Numbered from the stretch's first letter, positions 1 through 8,980 are shown. The stretch is DNA of 64,000 nt from Sphingomonas corticis (GCF_012035195.1 NZ_JAAVJH010000014.1:18766-82765); one strand, 5' to 3'. Notes: generated by a model from the letters alone, not told the origin. Program-made: numbers and translations.

Positions 1-1616
1 TCGCGCAGGTAGCCGGTCACGCGGCGGAAGCCGCCGCGGGCGCGGATCAGCGGCGCCCTGCCCTCGTCCAGCGTCCACAGGAGGATACGGTGATAGGCGT
101 CCATCAATCGCCCGCCACCGTGTTCGGCATGGCCGAACGCCTTCAGGAAATAGGCGGCGATCATCGGCGTGATGAGGCGTGCGACGGCCAGACTCATCAG
201 CACCGCGACGACGACCGTCAGGCCGAAGTTCTTGAAGAACTGACCCGACACGCCCGGCATCAGGCCGACGGGCAGGAACACGGCCACGATCGCCATCGTC
301 GTCGCCAGCACGGCGAGGCCGATCTCGTCCGCGGCGTCGATCGACGCCTGATACGCCGTCTTGCCCATGCGCATGTGGCGGACGATGTTCTCGATCTCCA
401 CGATCGCGTCGTCGACCAGCACGCCCGCCACCAGGCTGAGCGCCAGCAGCGTCATGCTGTTCAGCGTGAAGCCCATCAGGTCCATGAACCAGAAGGCCGG
501 GATCGCGGAGAGCGGGATCGCGAGCGCGGAGATGACGGTCGCCCGCCAGTCGCGCAGGAACAGGAAGACGACCACGACCGCCAGGATCGCGCCCTCCAGC
601 ATCGCGTGGATCGCGCTCTTGTATTGCTCCAGCGCATATTTGGAGCCGTCGACGCGCAGGCGGAACGTCACCTGCGGATTGCGCTTCTCCAGCGCCTCCA
701 GCTTGGCCTTGGCCTCGCGGAAGACGGTGACGTCGGACGCGCCCTTCGCGCGCTTGAAATCGAACGACAGCGCCGGGCGCCCGTCCACCGCCGCGGCGCT
801 GCGCTGCTCGGCATAGAGGTCGCGCACGGTCGCCACGTCGGTCAGGCGGATGGTGCGGCCCGCGCCGACGCTGATCTGGGTCTGCCCCAGGTCGTAGGCG
901 GTCTGCGCGTTGCCCAGCACGCGCACCGCCTGCTCCGCGCCCGCGATCTCCGCGCGACCGCCCGCGGCGTTCAGGTTCACCTGACGCAGCTGCTGGTTGA
1001 TCTGCGACGCGGTGAGGCCGTAGGCGGCGACCTTGGCGGGATCGAGGATCACGCGGATCTCGCGGTTGACGCCGCCGATCCGCTCGACCGAGCCCATGCC
1101 GGGCACCGACAGCAATTCCTTGGCCACCGTGTTGTCGATGTACCAGCTGAGCTGTTCCAGCGTCATGTCGGTGGCGACCGCGGTGTAGCTGCCCAGGTCG
1201 TTGTCGTTGATCTTCACCCGCTGCACCTGGGGTTCCAGGATGCCCTCGGGCAGGTCGGCGCGGATCTGCGTCACCGCGTCGCGCGCCTCGTTCACCGCGC
1301 GGTCGACCGGCGTGCCGATGTCGAGCTGGACGAAGGTGGTGCTGTTGCCTTCGGAAACGAACGACTGGATCTCGTCCACGCCCTCCAGGCTGCGCACCGC
1401 CGATTCGACGCGCTGCGTCACCTGCGTCTCCAGCTCGCTCGGCGCGGCGCCCGGCTGGCTGATCGAGATGGTCACCGCCGGAAACTCGATGTCCGGCTCC
1501 TGGTTGATGTCCATCCGGATGAAGGCGATGATCCCGGCCACCGTCAGCATCATGAAGAGGACGATCGACGGAACGGGGTTCCGGATCGACCAGGCGGAGA
1601 TGTTGCGGAAGCCCAT
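1..1616 (-). CDS. RND efflux pump inner-membrane permease (N-terminal part, runs off the window)
   Basis: The frame starts at an ATG at 1616 and is still open at base 1, so only about the first 538 residues are present; the family is usually a little over 1,000 residues. Such proteins are the proton-driven inner-membrane pumps of tripartite resistance-nodulation-division systems. Visible signs are a first membrane helix at about residues 9-30, a long periplasmic porter region, and the helix-4 motif VDDAIVEIEN near residue 403, which carries the paired aspartates of the proton relay. The adaptor gene ends 12 bp upstream on the same strand, so the two form an operon. The substrate cannot be told from this part. 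Confidence 0.93.
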   Translation of the reverse strand, partial: MGFRNISAWSIRNPVPSIVLFMMLTVAGIIAFIRMDINQEPDIEFPAVTISISQPGAAPSELETQVTQRVESAVRSLEGVDEIQSFVSEGNSTTFVQLDIGTPVDRAVNEARDAVTQIRADLPEGILEPQVQRVKINDNDLGSYTAVATDMTLEQLSWYIDNTVAKELLSVPGMGSVERIGGVNREIRVILDPAKVAAYGLTASQINQQLRQVNLNAAGGRAEIAGAEQAVRVLGNAQTAYDLGQTQISVGAGRTIRLTDVATVRDLYAEQRSAAAVDGRPALSFDFKRAKGASDVTVFREAKAKLEALEKRNPQVTFRLRVDGSKYALEQYKSAIHAMLEGAILAVVVVFLFLRDWRATVISALAIPLSAIPAFWFMDLMGFTLNSMTLLALSLVAGVLVDDAIVEIENIVRHMRMGKTAYQASIDAADEIGLAVLATTMAIVAVFLPVGLMPGVSGQFFKNFGLTVVVAVLMSLAVARLITPMIAAYFLKAFGHAEHGGGRLMDAYHRILLWTLDEGRAPLIRARGGFRRVTGYLR

Positions 1617-1628
1617 CCTGTGCGCTCC

Positions 1629-2819
1629 TCAGCGGGCCGGTTTCTGCAGGATGGGGTTCACCTTCTGCCCCGGGTTCAGGAACGCGCCGGCGGATAGCAC
1701 GACCCGCTCGCTGCCGGTCAGGCCGCTCGCCACCGCCACCTTGTTCGCGTCCACCACGCCCAGCGTCACGTCGCGGCGCTGCACCTTGTTCTCGCCATCG
1801 ACGATATAGACGTAATTGCCCTTGGTGTCGCTCAGCAGCGCCGACTGCGGCAGTTCGGGCAGCTGCGAGCTTCCCGCCACGATCGTCGCCGACGCGAAGC
1901 CGCCGGGGCGCAGCGCCGGATCGTAGCGCAGCGCGACGCGGGCGGTGCCCTGGCGCGTCTGCGGGTCGATCACGGGCGAGACCTGCCACACCTCGCCCGG
2001 GAAGGTCCGCGTGTCGCCGACCGGCGTCACCTCCGCGCGCGACCCCACGCGCACGCCGCGCAGGTCCGCCTCAGACAAGAGCACGCGCATCTCCATCTCG
2101 CCGCCCTTGGCCATGCGGAACAGGACGCCGCTGGCGCTGCTGACGATCTGCCCCGGCTCCACGCCGCGGGTCAGCACCAGCCCCGCCGCGGGGGCGCGGA
2201 TGTCCAGCCGGGCGTTGCGCGCGCGCTGTTCCGACGCGGTCGCCTGCGACACCTTCAGCCGCGCCGCCGCGGCGTCGCGAGTGGCGATGCGGCGCTGCAC
2301 GTCCGCCTTGGAGATGAAGCCGCGGTCGACCAGGCTCTGCGCCCGCTCCAGTTCCGCCTGCGCGAGCGTCAGGTCGGATCGTGCGACGTTGATCTGCGCG
2401 CCGAGCGAGGCCGCGGTCTGCGTCTGTACCGAACGGTCGATCGTGGCCAGCACCTGGCCCTCGCGCACCCACTGCCCGGCCTCGACCAGCACGCGGCTGA
2501 CCATGCCGCCCTCGCCCGCGACGCCCACCGGCATCTCGCGCCGCGCGGCCAGCGTGCCGGTGCCGGTGGCGCGGCGATCCGCCTCCTGCGTGCCGGGGAC
2601 GACCACCGTGACGCTGGTCGCGGCGGGCGCGCGCGGCGCCTCCGCCGGCTTGGCGCGGCCCATGAACCACCACGCCGCCACCGCGACCAGCACGGCCGCC
2701 GCGATCGCGATCATCCAGCGCCGCCGACGCCGCGCCGGATCCGGCCCCTCGCCGATCACGTCGCCCCCCTCGGCGATCAGAAGGTGTTCCCGCTCCAGTT
2801 TCCCGCCCTCGTAGTTCAT
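1629..2819 (-). CDS. RND efflux periplasmic adaptor (membrane fusion protein)
   Basis: A 396-residue HlyD/AcrA-type adaptor that would link the inner-membrane RND pump to an outer-membrane channel. A short cytoplasmic Arg-rich stretch is followed by one membrane anchor (about residues 35-52). Then come a lipoyl-like segment, an alpha-hairpin rich in Ala/Gln/Arg (about 130-200), a beta-barrel region and a C-terminal membrane-proximal domain. It has no lipobox, so it is anchored by the helix. The permease gene follows after 12 bp. No outer-membrane factor gene is visible, so either a shared TolC-like channel is used or the gene lies to the left of the window. Confidence 0.93.
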   Translation of the reverse strand: MNYEGGKLEREHLLIAEGGDVIGEGPDPARRRRRWMIAIAAAVLVAVAAWWFMGRAKPAEAPRAPAATSVTVVVPGTQEADRRATGTGTLAARREMPVGVAGEGGMVSRVLVEAGQWVREGQVLATIDRSVQTQTAASLGAQINVARSDLTLAQAELERAQSLVDRGFISKADVQRRIATRDAAAARLKVSQATASEQRARNARLDIRAPAAGLVLTRGVEPGQIVSSASGVLFRMAKGGEMEMRVLLSEADLRGVRVGSRAEVTPVGDTRTFPGEVWQVSPVIDPQTRQGTARVALRYDPALRPGGFASATIVAGSSQLPELPQSALLSDTKGNYVYIVDGENKVQRRDVTLGVVDANKVAVASGLTGSERVVLSAGAFLNPGQKVNPILQKPAR

Positions 2820-3003
2820 TGTCGCCCCACAGTACCCAGGCTGTGTTACGCGAATAAAGCACCGGCCGCAAGCGGCGCGGCGGCATGCCCGATTTCGCGT
2901 CTGTTCTCAACATGCCGCATCGTTCAGCTTGCGTTGCATCAACTTACGGCAGAAGCGCGCCCGTCGCCGACGATCCCGTCGCCGACCATGGAGTTGCCTG
3001 CCG

Positions 3004-3732
3004 ATGCGCCTCGCCTTCGCCTTCCTGCTCGCGTCCGCCGCCCTGCTGCCGGCGGCCGCATCCGCGCAGGTACCCGTGCCGATGCAGACGGTCGTGCCCG
3101 ACGGCACGATCCTGGACGTCACCGCCACCGGCGAGGTCGAGATCGCACCCGACGTCGCCACCATCCGCGCGGGGGTGACGACGCAGGCGCCGACCGCCGC
3201 CGCGGCGGCGCAGGAGAATGCGCGGCGCATGGCGGGCGTGATCCGGGCGCTGCGCGGCGCCGGCCTCGCCGAGCGGGACCTCGCCACCAGCGACGTCTCG
3301 CTCCAGCCGCAATATCGCTACGCGGAGAACCAGCCGCCCGTGGTCACCGGCTACCAGGCGGCGAACAGCGTCGCCGTCCGCTTCCGCGACATCGCCAAGG
3401 CGGGCGGCGTGCTCGACGCGCTGGTGAAGGCGGGGGCGAACCAGATCGACGGCCCGGCACTGTCGCTGGCCCAGCCCGATGCGGCGCTCGACGCCGCCAG
3501 GGCGGACGCGCTGAAGCGGGCGCGGGCGCGCGCCGATCTCTACGCGCGCGCCGCCGGGCTGCGTGTCGAGCGGATCGTCGCGATCGACGAGGCTGGCGAG
3601 AACGACGGCGGCACCCCGCGCCCGCCGATGTTCCAGGCGCGCGCCGCGATGGCCGACGCGGCACCGACACAGGTCCTGGCCGGCGAGACGACCGTCAGCG
3701 CCACCGTCAACGTGCGCTTCCTGCTGAAGTAG
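3004..3732 (+). CDS. SIMPL-domain (DUF541) periplasmic protein
   Basis: A 242-residue secreted protein. The ATG at 3004 gives a clean signal peptide (about residues 1-21, cleavage near ASAQ); an earlier in-frame start would put an Arg-rich stretch in front of it and is rejected. The mature part shows the SIMPL/DUF541 pattern: VTATGEVEIAPDVATI near the N-terminus, a YRYAENQPPVVTGYQA segment, a region rich in A, R and D, and a C-terminal VSATVNVRFLLK strand. Family members are oligomeric envelope proteins of poorly known role, some linked to oxidative stress. The gene faces glsB and shares a bidirectional terminator with it. Confidence 0.9.
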   Translation: MRLAFAFLLASAALLPAAASAQVPVPMQTVVPDGTILDVTATGEVEIAPDVATIRAGVTTQAPTAAAAAQENARRMAGVIRALRGAGLAERDLATSDVSLQPQYRYAENQPPVVTGYQAANSVAVRFRDIAKAGGVLDALVKAGANQIDGPALSLAQPDAALDAARADALKRARARADLYARAAGLRVERIVAIDEAGENDGGTPRPPMFQARAAMADAAPTQVLAGETTVSATVNVRFLLK

Positions 3733-3741
3733 AAAAGGAGA

Positions 3742-3769
3742 CGGCCGCCCGGGATAGCCCGGGCGGCCG
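3742..3769. terminator. Bidirectional hairpin terminator between SIMPL gene and glsB
   Basis: A perfect 12-bp GC-rich stem (3742-3753 with 3758-3769) closes an ATAG loop between two convergent stop codons. An A-rich run (AGAAAAGGAG) lies on the left side, which gives a U-rich tail to transcripts coming from the right. The right side lacks a clear T run, so termination of the SIMPL transcript may be weaker. Confidence 0.75.
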
Positions 3770-3797
3770 CCTGTCCGCTTCGTCGGCGATGCGGCGC

Positions 3798-4055
3798 TTA
3801 GCGCACGCGACCGCGACGGAAGAGGTTCACGATCGCCAGCAAGATTACCGCACCCAGCAGCGAGACCAAGAACGAGTAGATCGTGAGCGGCGCATTGTTG
3901 ATCGAGCCGCCCGTGAAGAGCAGGCCGCCCAGGAATGCGCCGACGATGCCGACGACGATGTTCAGAAAGATGCCCTGCTGGGCGTCGGTGCGCATGATGA
4001 TGCTGGCAAGCCAGCCGATGACGCCACCGATGATGAGCCAGATAATCAAACCCAT
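3798..4055 (-). CDS. GlsB/YeaQ/YmgE family stress-response membrane protein
   Basis: An 85-residue, almost wholly hydrophobic protein with three predicted membrane helices. It has the Gly-rich family pattern (LIIGGVIGWLAS, VVGIVGAFLGGLLF) and an Arg-rich C-terminus. I placed the start at the ATG at 4055 because AGGGGAG lies about 8 nt before it; an in-frame start six codons upstream lacks this. In other proteobacteria these transglycosylase-associated-type proteins rise under acid, osmotic or general stress. A good EcfG-like promoter lies about 50 bp upstream, which fits. Confidence 0.9.
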   Translation of the reverse strand: MGLIIWLIIGGVIGWLASIIMRTDAQQGIFLNIVVGIVGAFLGGLLFTGGSINNAPLTIYSFLVSLLGAVILLAIVNLFRRGRVR

Positions 4056-4103
4056 GGTCCAACTCCCCTGCATTGACGCCCAGTACGCGGGCTGCGGGGG
4101 TTA

Positions 4104-4128
4104 GACGTTTCATGGCCGATGTTGTTCC
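4104..4128 (-). promoter_or_regulatory. EcfG-like general-stress promoter of glsB
   Basis: On the minus strand GGAAC (4128-4124), a 16-nt spacer and CGTC (4107-4104) match the alphaproteobacterial EcfG consensus GGAAC-N16/17-CGTT at eight of nine positions. It lies about 48 bp before the glsB start. The match is seen directly; use by EcfG is inferred. Confidence 0.55.
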
Positions 4129-4158
4129 GTTGCCGTAACCTCGCTGATATCGATCAGC

Positions 4159-4170
4159 GGGGGGGGGGGG
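4159..4170. repeat. Homopolymer of 12 G
   Basis: Twelve consecutive G between the glsB promoter region and the end of sciP. It lies outside any reading frame I accept. A tract this long is prone to slippage and to sequencing error. Confidence 0.9.
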
Positions 4171-4212
4171 ACGCGGCCGTCGCCCGCGCGCGACACGGCG
4201 CGGGCGTGCCCG

Positions 4213-4512
4213 TCAGAACTTCTGCTGCCGCTCGTACAGCGACTTGTAATGCTGGATCCGCGTCACGCGCAGGCCGGGCATGCCCGACCGGTCGATCGCG
4301 CGCTGCCAGCCGGCGAATTCCTCCACCGTCAGGTTGTAGCGCTGGCACACGTCGTCGACGGTCAGCAGGCCGCCGTTGACGGCCGCCACCACCTCCGCCT
4401 TGCGGCGCACGACCCATCGGGTGGTGTCCGCCGGCGGTAACGTGTCCAGCGTCAGCGGTTCGCCGAGCGGGCCGATGACCTTTGCCGGCCGGATCTTCTG
4501 GTTCTCGATCAT
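4213..4512 (-). CDS. sciP: SciP-type CtrA inhibitor (DUF1153)
   Basis: A 99-residue DUF1153 protein. In Caulobacter, SciP binds CtrA and blocks CtrA-driven transcription in the early cell cycle. The family pattern is clear: a PLGEPLTLDTLPP N-terminal segment, the WVVRRKAEVVAAVNGGLLT helix leading into a helix-turn-helix (VDDVCQRYNLTVEEFAGWQRAID), and a C-terminal RVTRIQHYKSLY. The length matches the family. It stands alone between glsB and a small unknown gene. Pilus genes of the kind found at 40.6-47.8 kb are CtrA targets in Caulobacter, but no link is shown here. Confidence 0.93.
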   Translation of the reverse strand: MIENQKIRPAKVIGPLGEPLTLDTLPPADTTRWVVRRKAEVVAAVNGGLLTVDDVCQRYNLTVEEFAGWQRAIDRSGMPGLRVTRIQHYKSLYERQQKF

Positions 4513-4613
4513 TCCTTACCTCGGTTCGGGGCGGGGGGCCCCCTCTCCACTGTCTGTCCGTACTGGGCCGCGGGCGTTGAACATCGCTTAAAGCGCCGCG
4601 GTAAACGCGCTCT

Positions 4614-4787
4614 TCACTCCTCGCGCGCGGCGGCCAGCGCCTCCGCGGCGACGGCGTTGAAGGCGCCGGATCCCGGAGCCAGCCGGCGCGCGCGCGCCTC
4701 CAGCGCGGTGACGCCCGCCTGCGCGGCGAGCGCGGTCGGCGTGGCGCGCTGGTGCGCGCGCTGGCGTGCGAGAAGCGACGTCGTCAT
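4614..4787 (-). CDS. Small Ala/Arg-rich protein of unknown function
   Basis: A possible 57-residue protein starting MTTSLLARQRAHQR and rich in Ala and Arg, predicted to be mainly helical. I recognise no family. An AAGGG lies about 14 nt before the ATG, which is far for a Shine-Dalgarno site. High-GC codon bias makes chance frames common here, so this call is weak; the frame could start further upstream, at 4868. Confidence 0.35.
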   Translation of the reverse strand: MTTSLLARQRAHQRATPTALAAQAGVTALEARARRLAPGSGAFNAVAAEALAAAREE

Positions 4788-4922
4788 GATGGCGGTGCGA
4801 CCCTTTTTCCCTTTTCCCGCCACCGTCCTAGCCGCGGGGGACTGAAGGGCGCGTAAAGGCGCGCGCAACGCTTCCTTCAGAGAGCTTTACGCCCCGCCAA
4901 CCAACGCTGTATCGGCACGCGC

Positions 4923-6020
4923 ATGGACGGCGTGGATTTCCAGCTTCCCGCGCGCGCGCGGCGGATCGTCGTCGCGATGTCGGGCGGGGTCGACAGCTCG
5001 GTCGTCGCGGCGCTGGCGGTGCGCACCGGCGCCGAAGTGGTGGGCGTGACGCTCCAGCTCTACGACCACGGCGAGGCGACGAAGCGCGCGGGCGCCTGCT
5101 GCGCGGGCCGCGACATCCGCGACGCGCGCGCGGTGTGCGACCGCTTGGGCATCGCGCACTACGTCCACGATCACGAGACGCGGTTCAGGGAGGATGTGGT
5201 CGACCGCTTCGCCGACGAATATCTCGCCGGACGCACGCCCATCCCCTGCGTCCAGTGCAACATGGGACCCAAGTTCACCGACCTGTTCGCGCTGGCCAGG
5301 GACCTGGGCGCCGACTGCCTTGCCACCGGCCACTACGTCCGCCGCGTCGAGGGGCCCGCCGGGCCGGAGCTGCATCGCGGCGCCGATCCGGCGCGCGACC
5401 AGAGCTACTTCCTGTTCGCGACCACGCGTGCGCAGCTCGATTTCCTGCGCTTCCCGCTGGGCGCGCTGCCCAAGGCGCGGGTGCGCGAGATCGCGGGCGA
5501 GATCGCGCTGCCCGTGGCGCAGAAGCCGGACAGCCAGGACATCTGCTTCGTCCCCGACGGCGACTATGCCGCGCTGGTCAAGAAGCTGCGGCCGGAAGCG
5601 GAGACCCGCGGCGACATCGTGGACCTGGCGGGGCGCAAGCTGGGCGAGCACCGCGGCCTCGTCCACTTCACCGTGGGCCAGCGCCGCGGGCTGGAGATCG
5701 GCGGGACGAAGGAGCCGCTGTACGTCGTGCGCCTGGACGCCGCGGCGCGGCGCGTGGTCGTCGGCCCGCGCGCCGCGCTGGCCGTGGCGGCGGCGCGGCT
5801 GGAGGGGATGAACGTGCTGGGCCCGCTGGACGGTGCACTGACCGCCAAGGTGCGGTCGATGGCGCGCCCGGTGCCCGCGCGGATCGAGGGCGATCGGCTG
5901 GTCTTCGACGAGGCCGAGTACGGCGTCGCGCCGGGGCAGGCGGCGGTACTCTATGCCGGCGACCGCGTGCTGGGCGGCGGATGGATCGCCGCGACCGAGG
6001 CGGCGTTGCAGGCGGCATGA
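4923..6020 (+). CDS. mnmA: tRNA-specific 2-thiouridylase MnmA
   Basis: A 365-residue ATP-dependent enzyme that puts sulfur on U34 of Lys, Glu and Gln tRNAs in the cytoplasm. The adenylation P-loop SGGVDSS is at residues 20-26. The two catalytic cysteines are in [11 protein letters not shown] (Cys112) and [12 protein letters not shown] (Cys208), so sulfur transfer should work. The C-terminal beta-barrel domain is complete. Sulfur would come from IscS through relay proteins encoded elsewhere. The stop overlaps the start of the next small gene by four bases (ATGA), so the two are translationally coupled. Confidence 0.97.
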   Translation: MDGVDFQLPARARRIVVAMSGGVDSSVVAALAVRTGAEVVGVTLQLYDHGEATKRAGACCAGRDIRDARAVCDRLGIAHYVHDHETRFREDVVDRFADEYLAGRTPIPCVQCNMGPKFTDLFALARDLGADCLATGHYVRRVEGPAGPELHRGADPARDQSYFLFATTRAQLDFLRFPLGALPKARVREIAGEIALPVAQKPDSQDICFVPDGDYAALVKKLRPEAETRGDIVDLAGRKLGEHRGLVHFTVGQRRGLEIGGTKEPLYVVRLDAAARRVVVGPRAALAVAAARLEGMNVLGPLDGALTAKVRSMARPVPARIEGDRLVFDEAEYGVAPGQAAVLYAGDRVLGGGWIAATEAALQAA

Positions 6021-6226
6021 CCGCCGAAGAACTCCGAACGGAAATGGAGACCGCCGCCGCATCGCTGGATTTCGAGCGCGCCGGCCGACTGCGCGACCGC
6101 CTGTCGATCCTGCGCATGACCGGCGTCGACCCCGGCGAGGACATGCCGCCGCTGGCCCGCCAGCGCCCCGGCGCGATGGGGCTGGGCACCAGCCAGTCGC
6201 GCCCAGCCACGGCGGAGGACGAGTAG
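6017..6226 (+). CDS. Small UvrB/UvrC-motif protein
   Basis: A 69-residue protein whose first half, [17 protein letters not shown], is a UVR motif: the short helical hairpin by which UvrB and UvrC contact each other and which also occurs in other small proteins. The rest looks unstructured ([20 protein letters not shown]). It starts at the ATGA overlap with mnmA and is probably co-transcribed. Its role is unknown; the motif only suggests a protein-contact function. Confidence 0.8.
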   Translation: MTAEELRTEMETAAASLDFERAGRLRDRLSILRMTGVDPGEDMPPLARQRPGAMGLGTSQSRPATAEDE

Positions 6227-6266
6227 CGAGCCGCGCCAGCGCAGGCGAGCGATCGCCCCGTTTGGC

Positions 6267-6746
6267 TTATTTGGCCAGCGCGTCCACCCGGTCCCAGGTC
6301 ATCAGCTTCACCGACCCCGTCAGGCCGCCGCCCGTCCCGTCCAAGTTCGTCAGACCGCCGAGCACGCCGGCGTAGCCGACCCATTGCCGCGTCTTCGCGT
6401 CGTAGACGGAGGCGAGCACCTCGGCGCGCCCGCTTCCGAGCTGGCGCGCGCCCCGCAGGCTGACGAGGGCGACGGCATCATCGCCGTTGACCTGCGCGGA
6501 GGACAGCAGCTGGTCGACGCTGCGGACGCCTGCCGGGTCGGACACGGCCGACTCGATCTGCGAACCTGCCACGCAGACGCGCGCGTCGCGACAGACGCGC
6601 TCGCCGTCCTTCAGCCCGGTCAGGATGAAACGACCGCCCACCCGGCGCTCCAGCGCGGTGACGAGTGCCCATCGGTGCTGCGATGGCAAGGTCACCGTCA
6701 GCGGGGTGGCGGTCGCCAGCGTGGCGACCAGAAGAGAGACGATCAT
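6267..6746 (-). CDS. Secreted protein of unknown function
   Basis: A 159-residue protein behind a strong ribosome binding site (AGGAGG, 7 nt before the ATG). Residues 1 to about 14 form a short signal peptide. The mature protein has a pair of cysteines in CRDARVC (about residues 52-58), which could form a disulfide in the periplasm. A strand-rich C-terminal half follows (VALVSLRGARQLGSGRAEVLAS). I recognise no family. The gene faces the mnmA pair and is followed by no obvious partner. Confidence 0.75.
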   Translation of the reverse strand: MIVSLLVATLATATPLTVTLPSQHRWALVTALERRVGGRFILTGLKDGERVCRDARVCVAGSQIESAVSDPAGVRSVDQLLSSAQVNGDDAVALVSLRGARQLGSGRAEVLASVYDAKTRQWVGYAGVLGGLTNLDGTGGGLTGSVKLMTWDRVDALAK

Positions 6747-6928
6747 GAAATGTCCTCCTGCTTCGATGCCTCGAACATCCGCGCGATGTTGATCGAAGTA
6801 AAGGGTTCAACGCCACGAACACATTTCGATACAATGCGGCCCAGCGCTGTGCCGCGCCGGGCCGAGGTTCGCCTAGGGAGCATTTCCAGGCGGAACTGGT
6901 GACCGCGGGGGAGCCGCGGCGGAAATGG

Positions 6929-7159
6929 TCAGAGCGCGTTGTCGGTCGGGGTCAGCGCGTTCTCGGCGGTGGCGCCGTTGTCGAGCAGCGCGGCGTCGTT
7001 GGCGAACGCGGCATTCTCGTCCAGTGGCAGTTCCTCGTTCAGGACCGTCTCGTTGGCGAAGGCGTCGTTGGCCGCGACCTCGTTCGTGGTGCTCGAACCG
7101 CAGGCGGCGAGCGGACCCGCCAGCGCGGCAACGGCCAAAGCGGCAACGATCTTCTTCAT
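6929..7159 (-). CDS. Small Asn/Ala-rich lipoprotein
   Basis: A 76-residue predicted lipoprotein. The signal MKKIVAALAVAALAGPLAAC ends in a lipobox with Cys20, and the mature part is a low-complexity chain rich in Asn, Ala, Glu and Asp. I placed the start at 7159 because AAGGGG lies six bases before it; the in-frame ATG two codons upstream would leave no spacing. Small lipoproteins of this kind occur in sphingomonads; the function is unknown. Confidence 0.8.
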   Translation of the reverse strand: MKKIVAALAVAALAGPLAACGSSTTNEVAANDAFANETVLNEELPLDENAAFANDAALLDNGATAENALTPTDNAL

Positions 7160-7241
7160 GCCCATCCCCTTCGCATCGACGGCCGGGCGCCGCCTTCGCC
7201 GCTCAATCTACATTGATCGGATAGGGATTCAAGCGGGTCGT

Positions 7242-8036
7242 TTACGGCAGCAGGAACGTGCCCTCGATGACGGTCACGCACGCGCCCGTCAGCACCACGC
7301 GGTCGCCCGCCAGGCGGCAGCCGACACGCCCGCCGCGGGCACTCGCCTGATAGGCGGAGAAGGCGTCGCGCCCCAGCACGCCGGCCCAGTAAGGCACCAT
7401 CACCGCGTGGGCGGACCCGGTGACCGGATCCTCGGGAATGTCGAAATAGTGCGTGAAGACGCGGCTCACCACGTCGGCGCTCTTGCCGCGCGCGGCGACG
7501 ATCAGCACGTAGGGGCCGAGCGCCGCCACCGCCGAGCCGTCCGGTCCCGCCGCGCGTACCGCGGCCTCGTCCGCGACGACGACCAGCGCGTAGCCCTTCT
7601 CGTGCCACAGCGTCTCCACCGGATCGACGCCCAGCGCGGCGACGATGTCGGGCATCTGCCTCGCCGCGGGCGTCCAGGCGGGCAGCGCCATGGCGTAGCC
7701 CGCCCCCTCGCGCGCGACCTCCAGCACGCCCGCCTGGCGGGTGCGGAAGGTGACGCGGTCGCGCACGCCATCGCTGGACAGGACGAAATGCCCGCTCGCC
7801 AGCGTGGCATGGCCGCACAGCGCCACTTCCGCCACCGGCGTGAACCAGCGCAGTTCGAAATCCGCCTCGCCGCTCGCGTCGGGCACGAGGAAGGCGGTCT
7901 CGCTAAGGTTGTTCTCGCTTGCGATCCGCTGGAGCACGGCGTCGTCCAGCCACGCCGACAGCGGCATCACCGCCGCCGGGTTGCCCGCGAACGCCTCCTC
8001 GGCGAAGGCGTCGATCTGCGCGAAGGGGATCCTCAC
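7242..8036 (-). CDS. PhzF-family protein (isomerase/epimerase fold)
   Basis: A 264-residue protein of the PhzF/YddE family, whose members share a diaminopimelate-epimerase-like fold. The N-terminal FAQIDAFAEEAFAGNPAAV, the NNLSETAFL segment with the catalytic glutamate, CGHATLASGHFV and the Gly-rich DPVTGSAHAV are all present. No phenazine genes are near, so phenazine synthesis is unlikely and the substrate is unknown. Translation starts at a GTG (8036) that overlaps the stop of the upstream transporter gene as GTGA, with GGAAAGAG as ribosome binding site. It is the third gene of the pdxH operon. Confidence 0.9.
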   Translation of the reverse strand: MRIPFAQIDAFAEEAFAGNPAAVMPLSAWLDDAVLQRIASENNLSETAFLVPDASGEADFELRWFTPVAEVALCGHATLASGHFVLSSDGVRDRVTFRTRQAGVLEVAREGAGYAMALPAWTPAARQMPDIVAALGVDPVETLWHEKGYALVVVADEAAVRAAGPDGSAVAALGPYVLIVAARGKSADVVSRVFTHYFDIPEDPVTGSAHAVMVPYWAGVLGRDAFSAYQASARGGRVGCRLAGDRVVLTGACVTVIEGTFLLP

Positions 8037-8980
8037 AATCTCTTTCCGAACCAATGCGGGGTCACGTCGGCCTCCACCAGCGGATTGTCCGTATCGACAT
8101 GCCCTTCGGGATCGAGGTGGATCAGCGTTTCCACCCGCGGGAACACGTCGCGCAGCGCGTCCTCCACCCGTTCGACGATCTGGTGCGCGGCGGCGACGGT
8201 CAGCCGCGGGTCCACTTCCATGTGGAATTGCGCGAAATCGTGCGTGCCCGAGCGGCGCGTGCGGAAATCGTGGATGCCGCGGATGCCCGGCTGGCGCGCG
8301 GCGACCTCGATGAAGGCGGCGCGCTGCGCCTCTGGCCATTCCTTGTCCATCAGCATGTCGATCGCCTGGCTCGACGCCTGGAACGCGCCCCAGGCGAGCC
8401 ACAGCGCGATGGCGATGCCGAACACGGGGTCCGCGCCGGAAACGCCGAGATATTGGTCCAGCACCAGCGCGGCGATGACGGCGCAGTTCAGCAGCACGTC
8501 GGACTGATAGTGGACGTTGTCCGCCAGGATCGCGACCGACCCGGTCTTGCGGATGATGCTGCGCTGATAGGCCAGCAGCGCGAAGGTCGCGACGATCGCC
8601 AGCACCGACACGGCGATGCCCAGCCCCGCGTCCTCGTTCACCTGCGGATCGCCGAACCGCTCGATCGCGCGCCACGCGATCCCGATCGCCGACGCGGTGA
8701 TGAGCACGACCTGGAACAGCGCGGCCAGCGCCTCGGCCTTGCCGTGGCCGAAGCGGTGGTCGTGGTCGGCCGGCTCCGCCGCCAGCTTCACGCCGTAGAG
8801 CGTGACGAGGCTGGCCAGCAGGTCCAGCCCCGTGTCGGCCAGGCTGCCCAGCATCGCCACCGATCCGGTGTGCCAGGCGGCATAGCCCTTCACGACCAGC
8901 AGGCTGAGCGCCATCGCCACGCTGGCCAGCGCGGCGCGCATGGCCAGCGGCACGACGCGGCGGCGTTCGTCTCTGGTCAC
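8033..8980 (-). CDS. Cation diffusion facilitator (CDF) metal efflux transporter
   Basis: A 315-residue inner-membrane transporter that exports divalent metals such as zinc, iron or manganese in exchange for protons. The membrane domain has about six helices and shows the helix-2 pattern GSLADTGLDLLASLVTL. The metal-site segment DHDHRFGHGKAEALAALFQ is also clear. A cytoplasmic C-terminal domain of about 90 residues has the usual HMEVDP pattern. One expected Asp position of helix 2 reads Thr-Gly-Leu-Asp here, so metal specificity is uncertain. The GTG start overlaps the pdxH stop (GTGA), which implies translational coupling. Confidence 0.93.
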   Translation of the reverse strand: MTRDERRRVVPLAMRAALASVAMALSLLVVKGYAAWHTGSVAMLGSLADTGLDLLASLVTLYGVKLAAEPADHDHRFGHGKAEALAALFQVVLITASAIGIAWRAIERFGDPQVNEDAGLGIAVSVLAIVATFALLAYQRSIIRKTGSVAILADNVHYQSDVLLNCAVIAALVLDQYLGVSGADPVFGIAIALWLAWGAFQASSQAIDMLMDKEWPEAQRAAFIEVAARQPGIRGIHDFRTRRSGTHDFAQFHMEVDPRLTVAAAHQIVERVEDALRDVFPRVETLIHLDPEGHVDTDNPLVEADVTPHWFGKRL

